A stretch of DNA of 64,000 nt, from assembly GCF_000820105.1 (NCBI RefSeq), contig NZ_CDDB01000068.1, positions 1 to 64,000 of the forward strand, in the 5' to 3' direction. This document shows positions 36,910-46,776 of this stretch, piece after piece. Made by a program: the position numbers and the translations under genes. This stretch comes from Aeromonas schubertii. Its GTDB lineage: Bacteria > Pseudomonadota > Gammaproteobacteria > Enterobacterales > Aeromonadaceae. The notes beneath the pieces were generated by a model. It saw only the letters and a list, made by a program, of their open reading frames with translations, made no database searches and was not told where the DNA came from. Positions within the stretch are counted from its first letter, which is position 1. Each line of letters starts with the position of its first letter.

Positions 36910-39579
36910 TTAGGCTTTGGCCTTTTTCTTGCTGTCAGCCTTCTCTACCTTGGGGGCTTCGGCGGCGGCGACGGTGCCTTCGGTGAAGGGACGACCATAG
37001 TAGGAGTCCAGCAGCACCTGCTTGAGTTCGCTGATCAGCGGGTAGCGCGGGTTGGCGCCGGTGCACTGGTCATCGAAGGCTTCAACGGCCAGCTGGTCAA
37101 CGGCAGCCAGGAAGGCCTCTTCCTGCACACCGGCTTCGCGGATGGAGGCCGGGATGCCCAGAGTGGCTTTCAACTCGTCCAACCAGGTCAGCAGCTTCTC
37201 TATCTTGACGGCGGTACGGTCACCGGCGGCAGTCAGACCCAGATGGTCGGCCACTTCGGCGTAACGACGGCGAGCCTGCGGACGGTCGTACTGGGAGAAC
37301 GCGGTCTGCTTGGTCGGGTTGTCATTCGCGTTGTAGCGAATGACGTTGCTGATCAGCAGGGCGTTGGCCAGGCCGTGCGGAATGTGGAACTCGGCACCCA
37401 GCTTGTGGGCCATGGAGTGGCACACACCCAGGAAGGCGTTGGCAAACGCGATACCGGCGATGGTGGCGGCGTTGTGCACCTTCTCACGGGCGATCGGGTC
37501 GTTGGCGCCGTTCTGGTAGCTGGAGGGCAGGTAGTCCTTCAGCAGCTTCAGGGCTTGCAGAGCCTGACCGTCGGAGTACTCGTTGGCCAGCACGGAAACA
37601 TAGGCTTCCATGGCGTGGGTCACGGCATCGATACCACCGAAGGCACACAGGGATTTCGGCATACCCATGACCAGGTTGGCGTCAACGATGGCCATGTTCG
37701 GGGTCAGCTCGTAGTCAGCCAGCGGATACTTCACGCCGGTAGCGTCGTCGGTCACCACGGCGAACGGAGTCACTTCGGAGCCGGTACCGGAAGTGGTGGT
37801 GATACAGACCAGCTCGGCCTTCACACCCATCTTCGGGAACTTGTAGATACGCTTGCGGATGTCCATGAAGCGCATGGCCAGGTCTTCGAAGGCGGTGTTC
37901 GGGTGCTCGTACATCACCCACATGATCTTGGCCGCATCCATCGGAGAACCACCGCCCAGGGCGACGATCACGTCCGGCTTGAAGGAGTTGGCCATCTCGG
38001 CACCCTTGCGCACCACGGTCAGGGTCGGGTCGGCTTCCACTTCGTAGAAGACTTCCACTTCCATGTTCATGCCCTTGAGCAGGCGAACCACTTCATCGGC
38101 ATAGCCGTTGTTGAACAGGAAACGGTCGGTCACGATCATGGCGCGCTTCTTGCCTTCCAGGTCGCCCAGGGCGATCGGCAGGGAGCCACGACGGAAGTAG
38201 ATGGATTTCGGAAGTTTGTGCCACAGCATGTTTTCTGCCCGTTTTGCGACTGTCTTCTTGTTGATCAGGTGCTTGGGACCCACGTTCTCGGAGATGGAGT
38301 TACCACCCCAGGAGCCGCAACCCAGAGTCAGGGACGGAGCCATGGCGAAGTTGTACAGGTCGCCGATACCACCCTGAGTGGTCGGGGTGTTGATCAGAAT
38401 ACGAGCGGTCTTCATCTTGTCGCCGAAGTACTTGATACGGTCGGCGTTGCGATCCTGGTCGGTGTAGAGGCCGGAGGTGTGGCCGATACCACCCAGGTTG
38501 ACCATGTCACAGGCCATTTCGACGGCTTCTTCGAAGGTCTTGGCACGGAACATACCGAGCAGCGGGGAGAGTTTCTCGTGAGCGAACTCTTCCTCTTCAC
38601 AGATCTTGAGGCCTTCGCCGATCAGGATCTTGGTGTCGGCAGGCACGGAGACACCGGCCATTTCGGCGATCTTGGTCGCAGGCTGGCCCACGATGTTGGC
38701 GTTCAGGGCACCGTTGATCAGGATGACCTTGCGAACCTTGTCAGCTTCGTCCTTGGCCAGTACATAGCCCTTGTGGGAGGCGAAACGCTCTTTGACCTGG
38801 TCGTAGACGGCGTCAACCACGATGACGGCCTGCTCGGAGGCGCAGACTACGCCGTTGTCGAAGGTCTTGGACATCAGCACGGAGGCGACGGCACGCTTGA
38901 CATCGGCGGTTTCGTCGATGACCACCGGTACGTTACCGGCACCCACACCGATGGCCGGCTTACCGGAGGAGTAAGCAGCCTTCACCATGCCCGGGCCACC
39001 GGTGGCCAGGATCAGGTTGATGTCGTTGTGCTTCATCAGGGCGTTGGAGAGCTCGACGGAGGGTTGGTCGATCCAGCCGATGATGTCTTTCGGGGCACCG
39101 GCAGCAATGGCGGCATCCAGCACCAGCTTGGCGGCGGTGTTGGTGGCGTTCTTGGCGCGGGGGTGCGGAGAGAAGATGATGGCGTTACGGGTCTTCAGGG
39201 AGATCAGGGACTTGAAGATCGCGGTGGAGGTCGGGTTGGTGGTCGGTACGATACCGCAGATGATGCCCACCGGCTCGGCGATGGTGATGGTGCCCATCTC
39301 GTCATCCTCGCTCAGGATGCCGCAGGTCTTCTCTTCTTTATACTTGTTGTAGATGTATTCGGAGGCGAAGTGGTTCTTGATCACCTTGTCTTCGATGATA
39401 CCCATGCCGGACTCTTCGACGGCCATCTGGGCCAGAGGGATACGGGCGTTGTTGGCGGCCAGGGCGGCGGCGCGGAAGATCTTGTCGACCTGCTCTTGAG
39501 AGAAAGTAGCGAACTCACGCTGAGCTTCCTTCACACGGGCGACCAGTGCATCCAGTTCTGCCAGGTTGGTTACTGCCAT
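36910..39579 (-). CDS. adhE: Bifunctional acetaldehyde-CoA/alcohol dehydrogenase AdhE
   Basis: An 889-residue fermentative enzyme that converts acetyl-CoA to acetaldehyde and then to ethanol, using two NADH (E. coli 891). The N-terminal aldehyde dehydrogenase domain (about 1-440) has the catalytic Cys in FDNGVVCASEQAV near residue 245; a linker leads to the iron-dependent alcohol dehydrogenase (about 450-870) with GGGSPMDAAK, GTGSEVTPFAV and the metal ligands in MAHKLGAEFHIPHG. The protein forms spirosomes. Start at 39579 (MAVTNLAELDALV as in E. coli) has AGGAG 9 bases upstream; the ATG at 39588 would be too close to it. The C-terminus is Lys/Ala-rich (KVEKADSKKKAKA). An FNR-type promoter lies upstream. 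Confidence 0.97.
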   Translation of the reverse strand: MAVTNLAELDALVARVKEAQREFATFSQEQVDKIFRAAALAANNARIPLAQMAVEESGMGIIEDKVIKNHFASEYIYNKYKEEKTCGILSEDDEMGTITIAEPVGIICGIVPTTNPTSTAIFKSLISLKTRNAIIFSPHPRAKNATNTAAKLVLDAAIAAGAPKDIIGWIDQPSVELSNALMKHNDINLILATGGPGMVKAAYSSGKPAIGVGAGNVPVVIDETADVKRAVASVLMSKTFDNGVVCASEQAVIVVDAVYDQVKERFASHKGYVLAKDEADKVRKVILINGALNANIVGQPATKIAEMAGVSVPADTKILIGEGLKICEEEEFAHEKLSPLLGMFRAKTFEEAVEMACDMVNLGGIGHTSGLYTDQDRNADRIKYFGDKMKTARILINTPTTQGGIGDLYNFAMAPSLTLGCGSWGGNSISENVGPKHLINKKTVAKRAENMLWHKLPKSIYFRRGSLPIALGDLEGKKRAMIVTDRFLFNNGYADEVVRLLKGMNMEVEVFYEVEADPTLTVVRKGAEMANSFKPDVIVALGGGSPMDAAKIMWVMYEHPNTAFEDLAMRFMDIRKRIYKFPKMGVKAELVCITTTSGTGSEVTPFAVVTDDATGVKYPLADYELTPNMAIVDANLVMGMPKSLCAFGGIDAVTHAMEAYVSVLANEYSDGQALQALKLLKDYLPSSYQNGANDPIAREKVHNAATIAGIAFANAFLGVCHSMAHKLGAEFHIPHGLANALLISNVIRYNANDNPTKQTAFSQYDRPQARRRYAEVADHLGLTAAGDRTAVKIEKLLTWLDELKATLGIPASIREAGVQEEAFLAAVDQLAVEAFDDQCTGANPRYPLISELKQVLLDSYYGRPFTEGTVAAAEAPKVEKADSKKKAKA

Positions 39580-39722
39580 AGATGTCATCTCCTGATGATT
39601 TTTGAAAACTGTTTAACAAAACGTTGTGAGATTTTTTCAGGCCCGGCAATTATAGCCACAGCCGCGTTATCCATTCACCCCATCGGGGTATTGCATGCCT
39701 TGTTAAACTGCTTTCGACACCG

Positions 39723-39765
39723 ATTATAGGGGGGAGGGATGCCTCAAAAAATTGATCGCGATCAA
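39723..39765 (-). promoter_or_regulatory. adhE promoter with class II FNR site
   Basis: A perfect FNR palindrome TTGATCGCGATCAA spans 39752-39765. On the minus strand a consensus -10 TATAAT lies at 39728-39723, putting the predicted transcription start near 39716 and the FNR centre about 42 bases upstream of it, the classic class II activator distance. The leader to the ATG would be about 137 bases. Anaerobic induction of adhE by FNR is thus predicted. Confidence 0.75.
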
Positions 39766-39779
39766 ATGTAACAAAAGAA

Positions 39780-40269
39780 CAAAAGAAATTTTTTTTCATG
39801 GGCGGGTTCATCGTGTGACCCCTGGCGCTCCAGCCGGTGATATATGCGACATACGTTTTTTTTGTTCTTTCAAAACAATGCATTATTGCTGTTTTTATCC
39901 CCTTTATCAGTATTTGCCTCCCCTCTGGCTAGAGAGTGTGCAGGGGCAGAGGGAGAAAGTCGTCAGAGATTTTCTCTTCCAATATGTCTTAAAGAGGGTG
40001 AATTTGTCTGCCTGGGCGAGGGCGATGACCCTGCTTCGGGGAGAGGCCAGGGGGTCAGGGGAGGAATGTGGGGCCCTTGTTGCGCATTTGTTCCGGATGT
40101 AGTGGTGGGTGGGCGGTTGTTAACGCACGCTGTGTTGCATATTTGTGTGTTATTAGCCGGATTATCTGGAACGGGGGGAGATGACCCAGATTAACTAATT
40201 GGTAGAGACGGGTGGCTTGATGTAAATTTACGCACGATTTAATCGTGCCCTCAGTGTGAACAGGATGCC
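39780..40269. other. Intergenic region upstream of adhE and ychE, no gene
   Basis: About 490 bases between divergent adhE and ychE. Composition is uneven: an AT-rich first half (T8 and T9 runs near 39790 and 39858) and a G-rich second half near 39940-40130. Open frames exist on the plus strand (39752-40102, 39844-40194) but have no ribosome site and no recognisable product. Apart from the palindrome at 40232, no feature could be assigned. Confidence 0.5.
40232..40248. promoter_or_regulatory. 17-base palindrome before ychE
   Basis: GCACGAT-TTA-ATCGTGC at 40232-40248, 21 bases before the ychE start and directly after TAAATTTA. The position fits an operator or a leader hairpin; no regulator could be named. 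Confidence 0.4.
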
Positions 40270-40905
40270 ATGGCTGAACTCGACTTCTCCCTCTACCTGA
40301 AATTTTTCATCGGCCTTATCGCCATCATCAACCCGCTCGGGTTGCTGCCTGTCTTTGTCAGCCTGACCAGCCACCAGAGCCCGGCCGAGCGGATGAAGAC
40401 CAATACTACCGCCAACCTGGCCGTCATGGTGATCCTGTTGGTCTCCATGTATCTGGGGCAGCTCATTCTCGACGGGTTTGGTATTTCCCTGGCCTCGTTT
40501 CGTATCGCCGGCGGATCGCTCATCACTCTGATCGCCTGGTCCATGCTGCAGGGCAAACTCGGCGAGGTAAAACATAACAAAGAAGAGAAGGGGGAGCTGG
40601 CCGCCCGTGAGTCGATTGCTGTCGTACCCCTGGCTCTTCCCCTGATGGCGGGCCCCGGTGCCATCTCCTCGGTCATCGTCTACGCCAGCCAGAGCCACTG
40701 GCAGCAGCTGATTGGCATGTCCATCGTGGTGGTGATCTTCTCATTCTGCTCCTGGCTCATCTTTCGCGCCGCGCCTCTGCTGTTCAAGCTGATGGGCAAC
40801 ACGGGTATCAACGTGGTGACCCGTATCATGGGTCTTATCATGATGGCCCTGGGCATCGAGATCATGGTGGCCGGAATCAAGGCGATGTTTCCTGCCCTGA
40901 TGTGA
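40270..40905 (+). CDS. ychE: MarC family membrane protein YchE
   Basis: A 211-residue inner-membrane protein with six helices of the MarC/YchE/YhgN family. FIGLIAIINPLGLLPVFVSLTSHQ, IAGGSLITLIAWSMLQG and the conserved VVPLALPLMAGPGAISSVIV are typical. The family was once linked to antibiotic resistance but the substrate is unknown. Its place between adhE and oppA is the same as in E. coli, which supports the name. AGGA precedes the ATG. A terminator with perfect symmetry follows at 40917. Confidence 0.9.
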   Translation: MAELDFSLYLKFFIGLIAIINPLGLLPVFVSLTSHQSPAERMKTNTTANLAVMVILLVSMYLGQLILDGFGISLASFRIAGGSLITLIAWSMLQGKLGEVKHNKEEKGELAARESIAVVPLALPLMAGPGAISSVIVYASQSHWQQLIGMSIVVVIFSFCSWLIFRAAPLLFKLMGNTGINVVTRIMGLIMMALGIEIMVAGIKAMFPALM

Positions 40906-40916
40906 TCGCTTTCACC

Positions 40917-40950
40917 AATAAAAAACCGGCCTTCTGGCCGGTTTTTTATT
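40917..40950. terminator. ychE terminator
   Basis: Perfect 15-base arms: AATAAAAAACCGGCC (40917) and GGCCGGTTTTTTATT (to 40950) around TTCT. Works in either direction in principle; ends ychE before oppA. Confidence 0.92.
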
Positions 40951-41086
40951 TGTTTCCTTTTGGGGGGCGATTCCCTACAATCGAGCGGATTTGTATAAAA
41001 AAGCGCCATTTTCGCGTTGAGAAATTCTGCCAGGATTGGGATTTGATGGTTTTTCATCCATGAAAAGCCAGAGTGTGCGCACGAAA

Positions 41087-41106
41087 CTATTGCATTATTC
41101 AATAGT
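41087..41106 (+). promoter_or_regulatory. Inverted repeat in the oppA upstream region
   Basis: ACTATTG (41087-41093) and CAATAGT (41100-41106) around CATTAT, about 80 bases before the oppA start. It may be an operator or a leader hairpin; the region 40951-41184 is otherwise the oppA promoter/leader and shows no gene. Confidence 0.35.
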
Positions 41107-41184
41107 GCAGGGAATCATGCGCCAAGCGGGATTCTTTTCTCGTGAATGGATGTAAGCATGGAATGTTCTTGTTGGAGTATGGAA

Positions 41185-42798
41185 ATGACTCACCAAAAAA
41201 CGATTATAAATACCCTGTTGGTTGCAGCCCTGTTTGGCGGTTCGGTTCAGGCCGCCGAGGTTCCCGCCGGTACCAAACTGGCGGATGTGCAAGAGTTGGT
41301 GAAGGGGAACGGCTCCGAGCCTGCCACCCTGGACCCGCACAAGACTGAAGGAACGGTCGAATCCAATATTCTGCGCGACCTGTTTGAAGGACTGGTCGCC
41401 TCCGGCCCCAACGGGGAAGTGCTGCCTGCCATGGCGGAGTCCTGGGAGACCAAGGACAACAAGCACTACGTCTTCCACCTGCGTAAAAACGCCAAGTGGT
41501 CCAACGGTGACCCGGTCACTGCTCACGATTTTGTCTTCGCCTTCCAGCGCGCCGTGGATCCCAAGACCGCCTCTCCCTACTCCTGGTATCTGGAGATCCC
41601 GACCATCGTCAACGCCTCCGACATCATCGCAGGCAAGAAACCGGCCGACACCCTGGGCGTCAAGGCGACCGATGACTACACCTTCGAGGTGCAGCTCGAG
41701 AAAGCCATTCCCTACTTTGTCAGCATGCTCTCCCACACCACCACCTACCCGGTGCCGAAGAAGGTGATCGCGCAGTTTGGTGACAAGTGGACCCAGCCTG
41801 GCAACATGGTATCCAACGGTGCCTACGTGCTGAAAAACTGGGTAGTCAACGAGAAGGTTGAGCTCGAGCGGAACAAAAATTACTGGAATGACGCCAAGAC
41901 CGTCATCAACAAGGTGACCTATCTGCCGATCCAGTCCACCAATGCCGAATTGAACCGCTATCTGGCCGGTGAAGTGGACATGACCTACAACCTGCCTATC
42001 GAGCGCTTCAAGCAGATGAAGAAAGAGAAAGGCGATGAGTTGAAGGTGACCGGCTATGTAGGAACTTACTACTACCAGTACAACTTCAAGAAGAAGCCCT
42101 TTGACGACGTGCGCGTGCGTACCGCCCTCTCCTACGCCATCGATCGCAACGTGATCGCCGACAAGGTGATGGGTCAGGGGCAGACCCCGGGCTACACGCT
42201 CGTGCCGGACTTCGTCGACGGTTTCAAACCGGTCGCTCCTGCATGGTCCAAGCTGACCCAGGCCGAGCGTGATGCCAAGGCCAAAGAGATGCTGACCGAG
42301 GCTGGTTTCGGTCCGGGCAACCCCCTCAAGTTCGAGCTGCTCTACAACACCGATGACAACCACAAGAAGGTGGCGGTGGCCGTGGCCTCCATGTGGAAGA
42401 AGCTCGGCGTGCAGGTGAGCCTGGTCAACCAGGAGTGGAAGACCTACCTGGAGACCAAGAAGCAGGGGCAGTTTGACGTGGGCCGTGCCGGCTGGATCGC
42501 TGACTACAACGAAGCCTCCTCCATGCTGGATCTGATGCAGACCACCCATGGCAACAACGACGGCAAGTACTCCAACCCCGAGTTCGACAAGCTGATGAGT
42601 GAGTCGCGCAACCAGGTGGATAGCGAGTCCCGTAACAAGCTCTATGTCCAGGCCGAAGAGATCCTGGCCAAGGATATGCCCATCGCCCCCATCTACCAGT
42701 ACGTGACCGCTCGTATGGTCAAGCCCTACCTGGGCGGTTATCCGGCCAACCCGCTGGACAACCTCTACAGCAAGGACATGTACATCATCGCCCATTGA
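41185..42798 (+). CDS. oppA: Periplasmic oligopeptide-binding protein OppA
   Basis: A 537-residue solute-binding protein (E. coli OppA 543) of the SBP_bac_5 family. Signal peptide about 26 residues, ending SVQAA. Diagnostic parts: GSEPATLDPHKTEG near residue 30, RDLFEGLV, FHLRKNAKWSNGDPVTAHDFVFAFQRAVDP near 95, RTALSYAIDRN near 310 and AGWIADYNEASSMLDL near 435. Start at 41185 is favoured because GGAG lies 7 bases upstream; ATGs at 41146, 41158 and 41179 are in frame but less well placed. A gap of 95 bases without terminator separates it from oppB, as in E. coli where oppA is made in excess. Confidence 0.95.
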   Translation: MTHQKTIINTLLVAALFGGSVQAAEVPAGTKLADVQELVKGNGSEPATLDPHKTEGTVESNILRDLFEGLVASGPNGEVLPAMAESWETKDNKHYVFHLRKNAKWSNGDPVTAHDFVFAFQRAVDPKTASPYSWYLEIPTIVNASDIIAGKKPADTLGVKATDDYTFEVQLEKAIPYFVSMLSHTTTYPVPKKVIAQFGDKWTQPGNMVSNGAYVLKNWVVNEKVELERNKNYWNDAKTVINKVTYLPIQSTNAELNRYLAGEVDMTYNLPIERFKQMKKEKGDELKVTGYVGTYYYQYNFKKKPFDDVRVRTALSYAIDRNVIADKVMGQGQTPGYTLVPDFVDGFKPVAPAWSKLTQAERDAKAKEMLTEAGFGPGNPLKFELLYNTDDNHKKVAVAVASMWKKLGVQVSLVNQEWKTYLETKKQGQFDVGRAGWIADYNEASSMLDLMQTTHGNNDGKYSNPEFDKLMSESRNQVDSESRNKLYVQAEEILAKDMPIAPIYQYVTARMVKPYLGGYPANPLDNLYSKDMYIIAH

Positions 42799-42893
42799 TG
42801 GGTCGAGTCGCATAACAAGCAGGGGGTCCACCCGCCGGGTGGGCCCCTCATTACAAAGCGACCCTTTGGAAGCAGTTAGGACAGGTATTGTCT

Positions 42894-43814
42894 ATGTTGA
42901 AATTTATCTTCAAGCGTCTTCTGGAAGCGATTCCGACGCTGCTGGTGCTCATCACCGTCTCCTTTTTCATGATGCGTTTCGCGCCGGGTAACCCCTTTAG
43001 CAGCGAACGCTCCCTGCCGCCCGAAGTCATGGCCAACATCGAGGCCAAGTACGGGCTCGACAAACCGATCGGGGTGCAGTACCTCACCTACCTGGGTAAC
43101 CTGGTGCAGGGTGATCTCGGTCCCTCTTTCAAGTACAAGGACTTCTCCGTCAACGATCTGGTGAGTGAGGCGCTGCCGGTCTCTGCCAAGATCGGCTCGG
43201 TGGCCTTCCTGTTTGCCGTGCTGCTCGGGGTGACCTTCGGCACCATAGCCGCTCTCAAGCAAAACACCCTTATCGACTATCTGCTGATGTCGTCGGCCAT
43301 GGCGGGGGTGGTGATCCCGGGCTTCGTGCTGGCGCCCTTGCTGGTGCTCTTCTTCAGTATCCACCTGGGCTGGCTGCCGGCCGGTGGCTGGCAGGGGGGC
43401 GGTATCCAGTTTATGGTGCTGCCGGTGTTTGGCATGATGATGTACTACATCTCGGCTATCTCCCGCATCATGCGTGGCAGCATGATCGAGACCATGAACT
43501 CCAACTTCATCCGTACCGCCCGCGCCAAGGGGCTGCCCCTGCGTTACATCATACTGCGCCACGCCCTGCGCCCGGCCATGCTGCCGGTGGTCTCCTACCT
43601 GGGCCCGGCGTTTGTGGGCATCATCACGGGGTCTGTGGTGATCGAGACCATTTTCGGCCTGCCGGGAATAGGTCAGCTGTTCGTCAACGGAGCGCTGAAC
43701 CGTGACTACTCCATGGTGCTTGGCCTGACCATTCTGGTCGGTGCACTCACCATCACCTTCAACGCCGTGGTCGATATCCTGTATGCCTTTATCGACCCGA
43801 AAATCCGTTACTGA
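42894..43814 (+). CDS. oppB: Oligopeptide permease OppB
   Basis: A 306-residue membrane subunit of the oligopeptide ABC transporter (E. coli 306), with six helices. MLKFIFKRLLEAIPTLLVLITVSFFMMR, LPPEVMANIEAKYGLDKPI and the coupling EAA-type loop FIRTARAKGLPLRYIILRHALRPA near residue 205 are nearly those of E. coli. ATG 42894 is used; a TTG at 42888 is also in frame. It is 14 bases from oppC. Confidence 0.95.
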   Translation: MLKFIFKRLLEAIPTLLVLITVSFFMMRFAPGNPFSSERSLPPEVMANIEAKYGLDKPIGVQYLTYLGNLVQGDLGPSFKYKDFSVNDLVSEALPVSAKIGSVAFLFAVLLGVTFGTIAALKQNTLIDYLLMSSAMAGVVIPGFVLAPLLVLFFSIHLGWLPAGGWQGGGIQFMVLPVFGMMMYYISAISRIMRGSMIETMNSNFIRTARAKGLPLRYIILRHALRPAMLPVVSYLGPAFVGIITGSVVIETIFGLPGIGQLFVNGALNRDYSMVLGLTILVGALTITFNAVVDILYAFIDPKIRY

Positions 43815-43828
43815 TCAGGGAGTAGATC

Positions 43829-44737
43829 ATGGTTGTATCAACAGAAAAGCGTGCTGCGGTTGAAACGTTCGCCCAGCAGATGGAGGTTGAGGGACGCTCC
43901 CTGTGGCAGGATGCACGGCGGCGTTTCTTCCGTAACAAGGCGGCGCTCACCAGCCTTATCATTCTGGCCATCATCTCGGTGGCGGTCATGGTGGGTCCGC
44001 ATCTCTCCCAGTACACCTTCGATGATCCGGACTGGAATGCCATGCAGTCCGCTCCGGACATGGAGACGGGTCACTGGTTTGGTACCGACAGCCTGGGACG
44101 TGATCTCTTCGTGCGTACCCTGCTCGGTGGGCGTATCTCGCTCATGGTCGGCATCATGGGGGCCCTGGTGGCCGTCATCATAGGTACCCTGTATGGCGCC
44201 GCATCGGGCTTTATCGGCGGACGCGTCGACAGCCTGATGATGCGACTGCTCGAGGTGCTCAACGCCTTCCCCTTTATGTTCTTCGTCATCATGCTGGTGA
44301 CCTTCTTCGGCCGTAACCTGGCGCTTATCTTCCTCGCCATCGGGGCGGTGAGCTGGCTCGACATGGCCCGTATCGTGCGCGGTCAGACCCTGAGCCTTAA
44401 GAGCAAGGAGTTTATCGAGGCAGCCCATGTTTGCGGTGTGTCGAAGTGGAAGATCATCACCCGCCATATCGTGCCGAACGTCCTCGGCATCGTGGCTGTC
44501 TACGCCACCTTGCTGGTGCCGGGCATGATCATGTTCGAATCCTTCCTGAGTTTCCTTGGCCTCGGGGTCCAGGAGCCGATGACCAGCTGGGGTGCCCTGC
44601 TGGATGAAGGCTCCAAGGCGATGGAAGTCGCCCCCTGGCAGCTCTTGTTCCCCGCCAGCTTCATGGTGGTGACCCTGTTCTGCTTCAACTTCCTCGGGGA
44701 TGGTCTGCGTGACGCCCTCGACCCGAAAGATCGCTAA
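43829..44737 (+). CDS. oppC: Oligopeptide permease OppC
   Basis: A 302-residue membrane subunit partnering OppB. A cytoplasmic N-terminal arm (about 1-35) and first helix (TSLIILAIISVAVMVGPHLSQY) are followed by the permease core from about 95: FGTDSLGRDLFVRTLLGGRISLMVG and the coupling loop FIEAAHVCGVSKWKIITRHIVPNVLG. Short C-terminal end GDGLRDALDPKDR is typical. It is 14 bases after oppB and 9 before oppD. Confidence 0.95.
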   Translation: MVVSTEKRAAVETFAQQMEVEGRSLWQDARRRFFRNKAALTSLIILAIISVAVMVGPHLSQYTFDDPDWNAMQSAPDMETGHWFGTDSLGRDLFVRTLLGGRISLMVGIMGALVAVIIGTLYGAASGFIGGRVDSLMMRLLEVLNAFPFMFFVIMLVTFFGRNLALIFLAIGAVSWLDMARIVRGQTLSLKSKEFIEAAHVCGVSKWKIITRHIVPNVLGIVAVYATLLVPGMIMFESFLSFLGLGVQEPMTSWGALLDEGSKAMEVAPWQLLFPASFMVVTLFCFNFLGDGLRDALDPKDR

Positions 44738-44746
44738 GGAGTTCTT

Positions 44747-45727
44747 ATGCAGTTGCTCGATGTGAAAGATCTGCGGGTCGAGTTCAAGACCCCGGACGGC
44801 AATGTGGTGGCCGTGAACGACCTCAACTTCTCTCTGGCGGCCGGAGAGACCCTCGGCATCGTGGGTGAGTCCGGCTCGGGCAAGTCCCAGACCGCATTTG
44901 CCATCATGGGGCTGCTTGCCAAGAATGGCATCATCACCGGTTCGGCCAAGTTTCAGGGCGACGAGATCCTGAACCTGCCCGAGTCCAAGCTCAACCGTAT
45001 TCGCTCCGAGAAGATCGCCATGATCTTCCAGGACCCCATGACCTCCCTGAACCCCTACATGAAGGTGAAGGATCAGCTGATGGAAGTGCTGATGCTGCAC
45101 AAGGGGTTGACCCGGGCTGCGGCCTTCGAGGAGTCGGTGCGTATGCTCGATGCGGTGAAGATCCCCGAGGCGCGCAAGCGCATGGGCATGTACCCCCACG
45201 AGTTCTCTGGCGGCATGCGTCAGCGGGTGATGATCGCCATGGCGCTCTTGTGCCGGCCCCAGCTGCTTATCGCCGACGAGCCGACCACGGCGCTGGATGT
45301 GACGGTACAGGCCCAAATCATGGAGTTGATGGCAGAGCTCAAGCGTGAGTTCAACACCGCCATCATCATGATCACCCATGATCTCGGGGTGGTGGCCGGC
45401 ATCTGCGACAAGGTATTGGTGATGTACGCCGGCCGTACCATGGAGTACGGCAAGGTCAATGACATCTTCTACCGCCCGAGCCACCCCTATACCGAAGGCT
45501 TGCTGCGCGCCATTCCCCGCCTTGACACCGAGGGTGAGGTGTTGCCGACCATACCGGGCAACCCGCCCAACTTGCTACGTCTGCCCGTGGGCTGCCCCTT
45601 CCAGGAGCGTTGCCACCGGGTGAGCGACCTCTGTCGCAGCCAGTCCCCCGTGCTGACTCCGTTTGGCGATGGGCGCCAGCGGGCCTGCCACTGGGTCTCT
45701 GAAGTCATGGGCAAGGAGGCGGTATGA
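44747..45727 (+). CDS. oppD: Oligopeptide transporter ATPase OppD
   Basis: A 326-residue ATP-binding subunit. Walker [10 protein letters not shown] near residue 42, Q loop [12 protein letters not shown] near 97, ABC signature SGGMRQR near 160, Walker [13 protein letters not shown] near 178 and the switch His in MITHDLG. A Cys-rich C-terminal segment ([15 protein letters not shown]) is typical of OppD/OppF and may hold an iron-sulfur cluster. AAGGAG precedes the ATG. The stop overlaps the oppF start by 4 bases (ATGA). Confidence 0.95.
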   Translation: MQLLDVKDLRVEFKTPDGNVVAVNDLNFSLAAGETLGIVGESGSGKSQTAFAIMGLLAKNGIITGSAKFQGDEILNLPESKLNRIRSEKIAMIFQDPMTSLNPYMKVKDQLMEVLMLHKGLTRAAAFEESVRMLDAVKIPEARKRMGMYPHEFSGGMRQRVMIAMALLCRPQLLIADEPTTALDVTVQAQIMELMAELKREFNTAIIMITHDLGVVAGICDKVLVMYAGRTMEYGKVNDIFYRPSHPYTEGLLRAIPRLDTEGEVLPTIPGNPPNLLRLPVGCPFQERCHRVSDLCRSQSPVLTPFGDGRQRACHWVSEVMGKEAV

Positions 45728-46719
45728 CAGTCGAGAAGAAATTGCTGCTCGAGGTCTCCGACCTCAAGGTTCATTTCAGCATCAAGAGCGATCGGGCCTG
45801 GCCCTGGGCCAAACCCTCCACTCTCAAGGCGGTAGACGGGGTGACCCTGCGCCTCTACGAGGGGGAGACCCTGGGTGTGGTGGGGGAGTCGGGCTGCGGC
45901 AAGTCGACCTTCGCCCGTGCCATCATAGGCCTGGTGCCGAGCACCGCGGGCAAGGTGGTGTGGCTCGGTAACGACCTGACCAAGCTGGATCACCAGGCGC
46001 TGCGCGAGAAGCGCAAAGAGATCCAGATGATCTTTCAGGACCCGCTGGCCTCGCTCAATCCGCGCATGACCATAGGTGACATCATCGCCGAGCCGCTTAT
46101 CACCTTCTACCCGAACCTGACCCGGGATGAGGTGAAGGGCCGCGTGCGCGCCATGATGAGCAAGGTGGGCCTGCTGCCGAACCTGGTGAACCGTTATCCC
46201 CACGAGTTCTCCGGTGGTCAGTGCCAGCGTATCGGCATCGCCCGGGCGCTCATCCTCGAGCCCAAGATGATCATCTGCGACGAGCCGGTCTCGGCGCTGG
46301 ATGTGTCGATTCAGGCTCAGGTGGTCAACCTGCTCAAGTCCTTGCAAAAGGAGATGGGGCTGTCGCTTATCTTCATCGCTCACGATCTCTCCGTGGTCAA
46401 ACATATCTCGGATCGGGTGCTGGTGATGTATCTGGGCAATGCGGTGGAGCTCGGTGAAGGCAAGGAGATCTACGCCAACCCCCTGCACCCCTATACCAAG
46501 GCCCTGATGTCGGCGGTGCCGATCCCGGACCCGGACCTGGAGCGCAGCAAGACCATCCAGATCCTGGAAGGGGACCTGCCCTCTCCCATGAATCCCCCGT
46601 CGGGCTGTGTGTTCCGCACCCGCTGCCCCCAGGCCGGCCCCGAGTGCGCCAAGACCCGCCCCGTGCTGGAGGGGAACTTCAGCCATGCGGTCTCCTGCCT
46701 CAAGGCCGATCCGCTCTGA
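45724..46719 (+). CDS. oppF: Oligopeptide transporter ATPase OppF
   Basis: A 331-residue ATP-binding subunit that dimerises with OppD. Walker [10 protein letters not shown] near residue 58, [15 protein letters not shown] near 103, signature SGGQCQR near 163, Walker [13 protein letters not shown] near 183 and the switch His in FIAHDLS. The C-terminal [14 protein letters not shown] has the same Cys pattern as OppD. Last gene of the operon; a strong terminator starts 5 bases later. Confidence 0.95.
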   Translation: MTVEKKLLLEVSDLKVHFSIKSDRAWPWAKPSTLKAVDGVTLRLYEGETLGVVGESGCGKSTFARAIIGLVPSTAGKVVWLGNDLTKLDHQALREKRKEIQMIFQDPLASLNPRMTIGDIIAEPLITFYPNLTRDEVKGRVRAMMSKVGLLPNLVNRYPHEFSGGQCQRIGIARALILEPKMIICDEPVSALDVSIQAQVVNLLKSLQKEMGLSLIFIAHDLSVVKHISDRVLVMYLGNAVELGEGKEIYANPLHPYTKALMSAVPIPDPDLERSKTIQILEGDLPSPMNPPSGCVFRTRCPQAGPECAKTRPVLEGNFSHAVSCLKADPL

Positions 46720-46724
46720 GCATG

Positions 46725-46756
46725 AAAAGAGGGGAGCCTGGCTCCCCTCTTTTTTA
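46725..46756 (+). terminator. opp operon terminator
   Basis: Stem AAAAGAGGGGAGC/GCTCCCCTCTTTT around CTG, ending in T6. Confidence 0.92.
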
Positions 46757-46776
46757 TGCGGCGTCACAGATACCTC

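Noticed and set aside
36895..39729. 944-codon open frame antisense to adhE
   Set aside because: Produced by codon bias of adhE; translation has no recognisable domain and AdhE on the other strand is certain.
39752..40194. Two open frames (116 codons each) in the adhE-ychE gap
   Set aside because: No ribosome site, no recognisable product, overlap the FNR promoter; composition unlike neighbouring genes.
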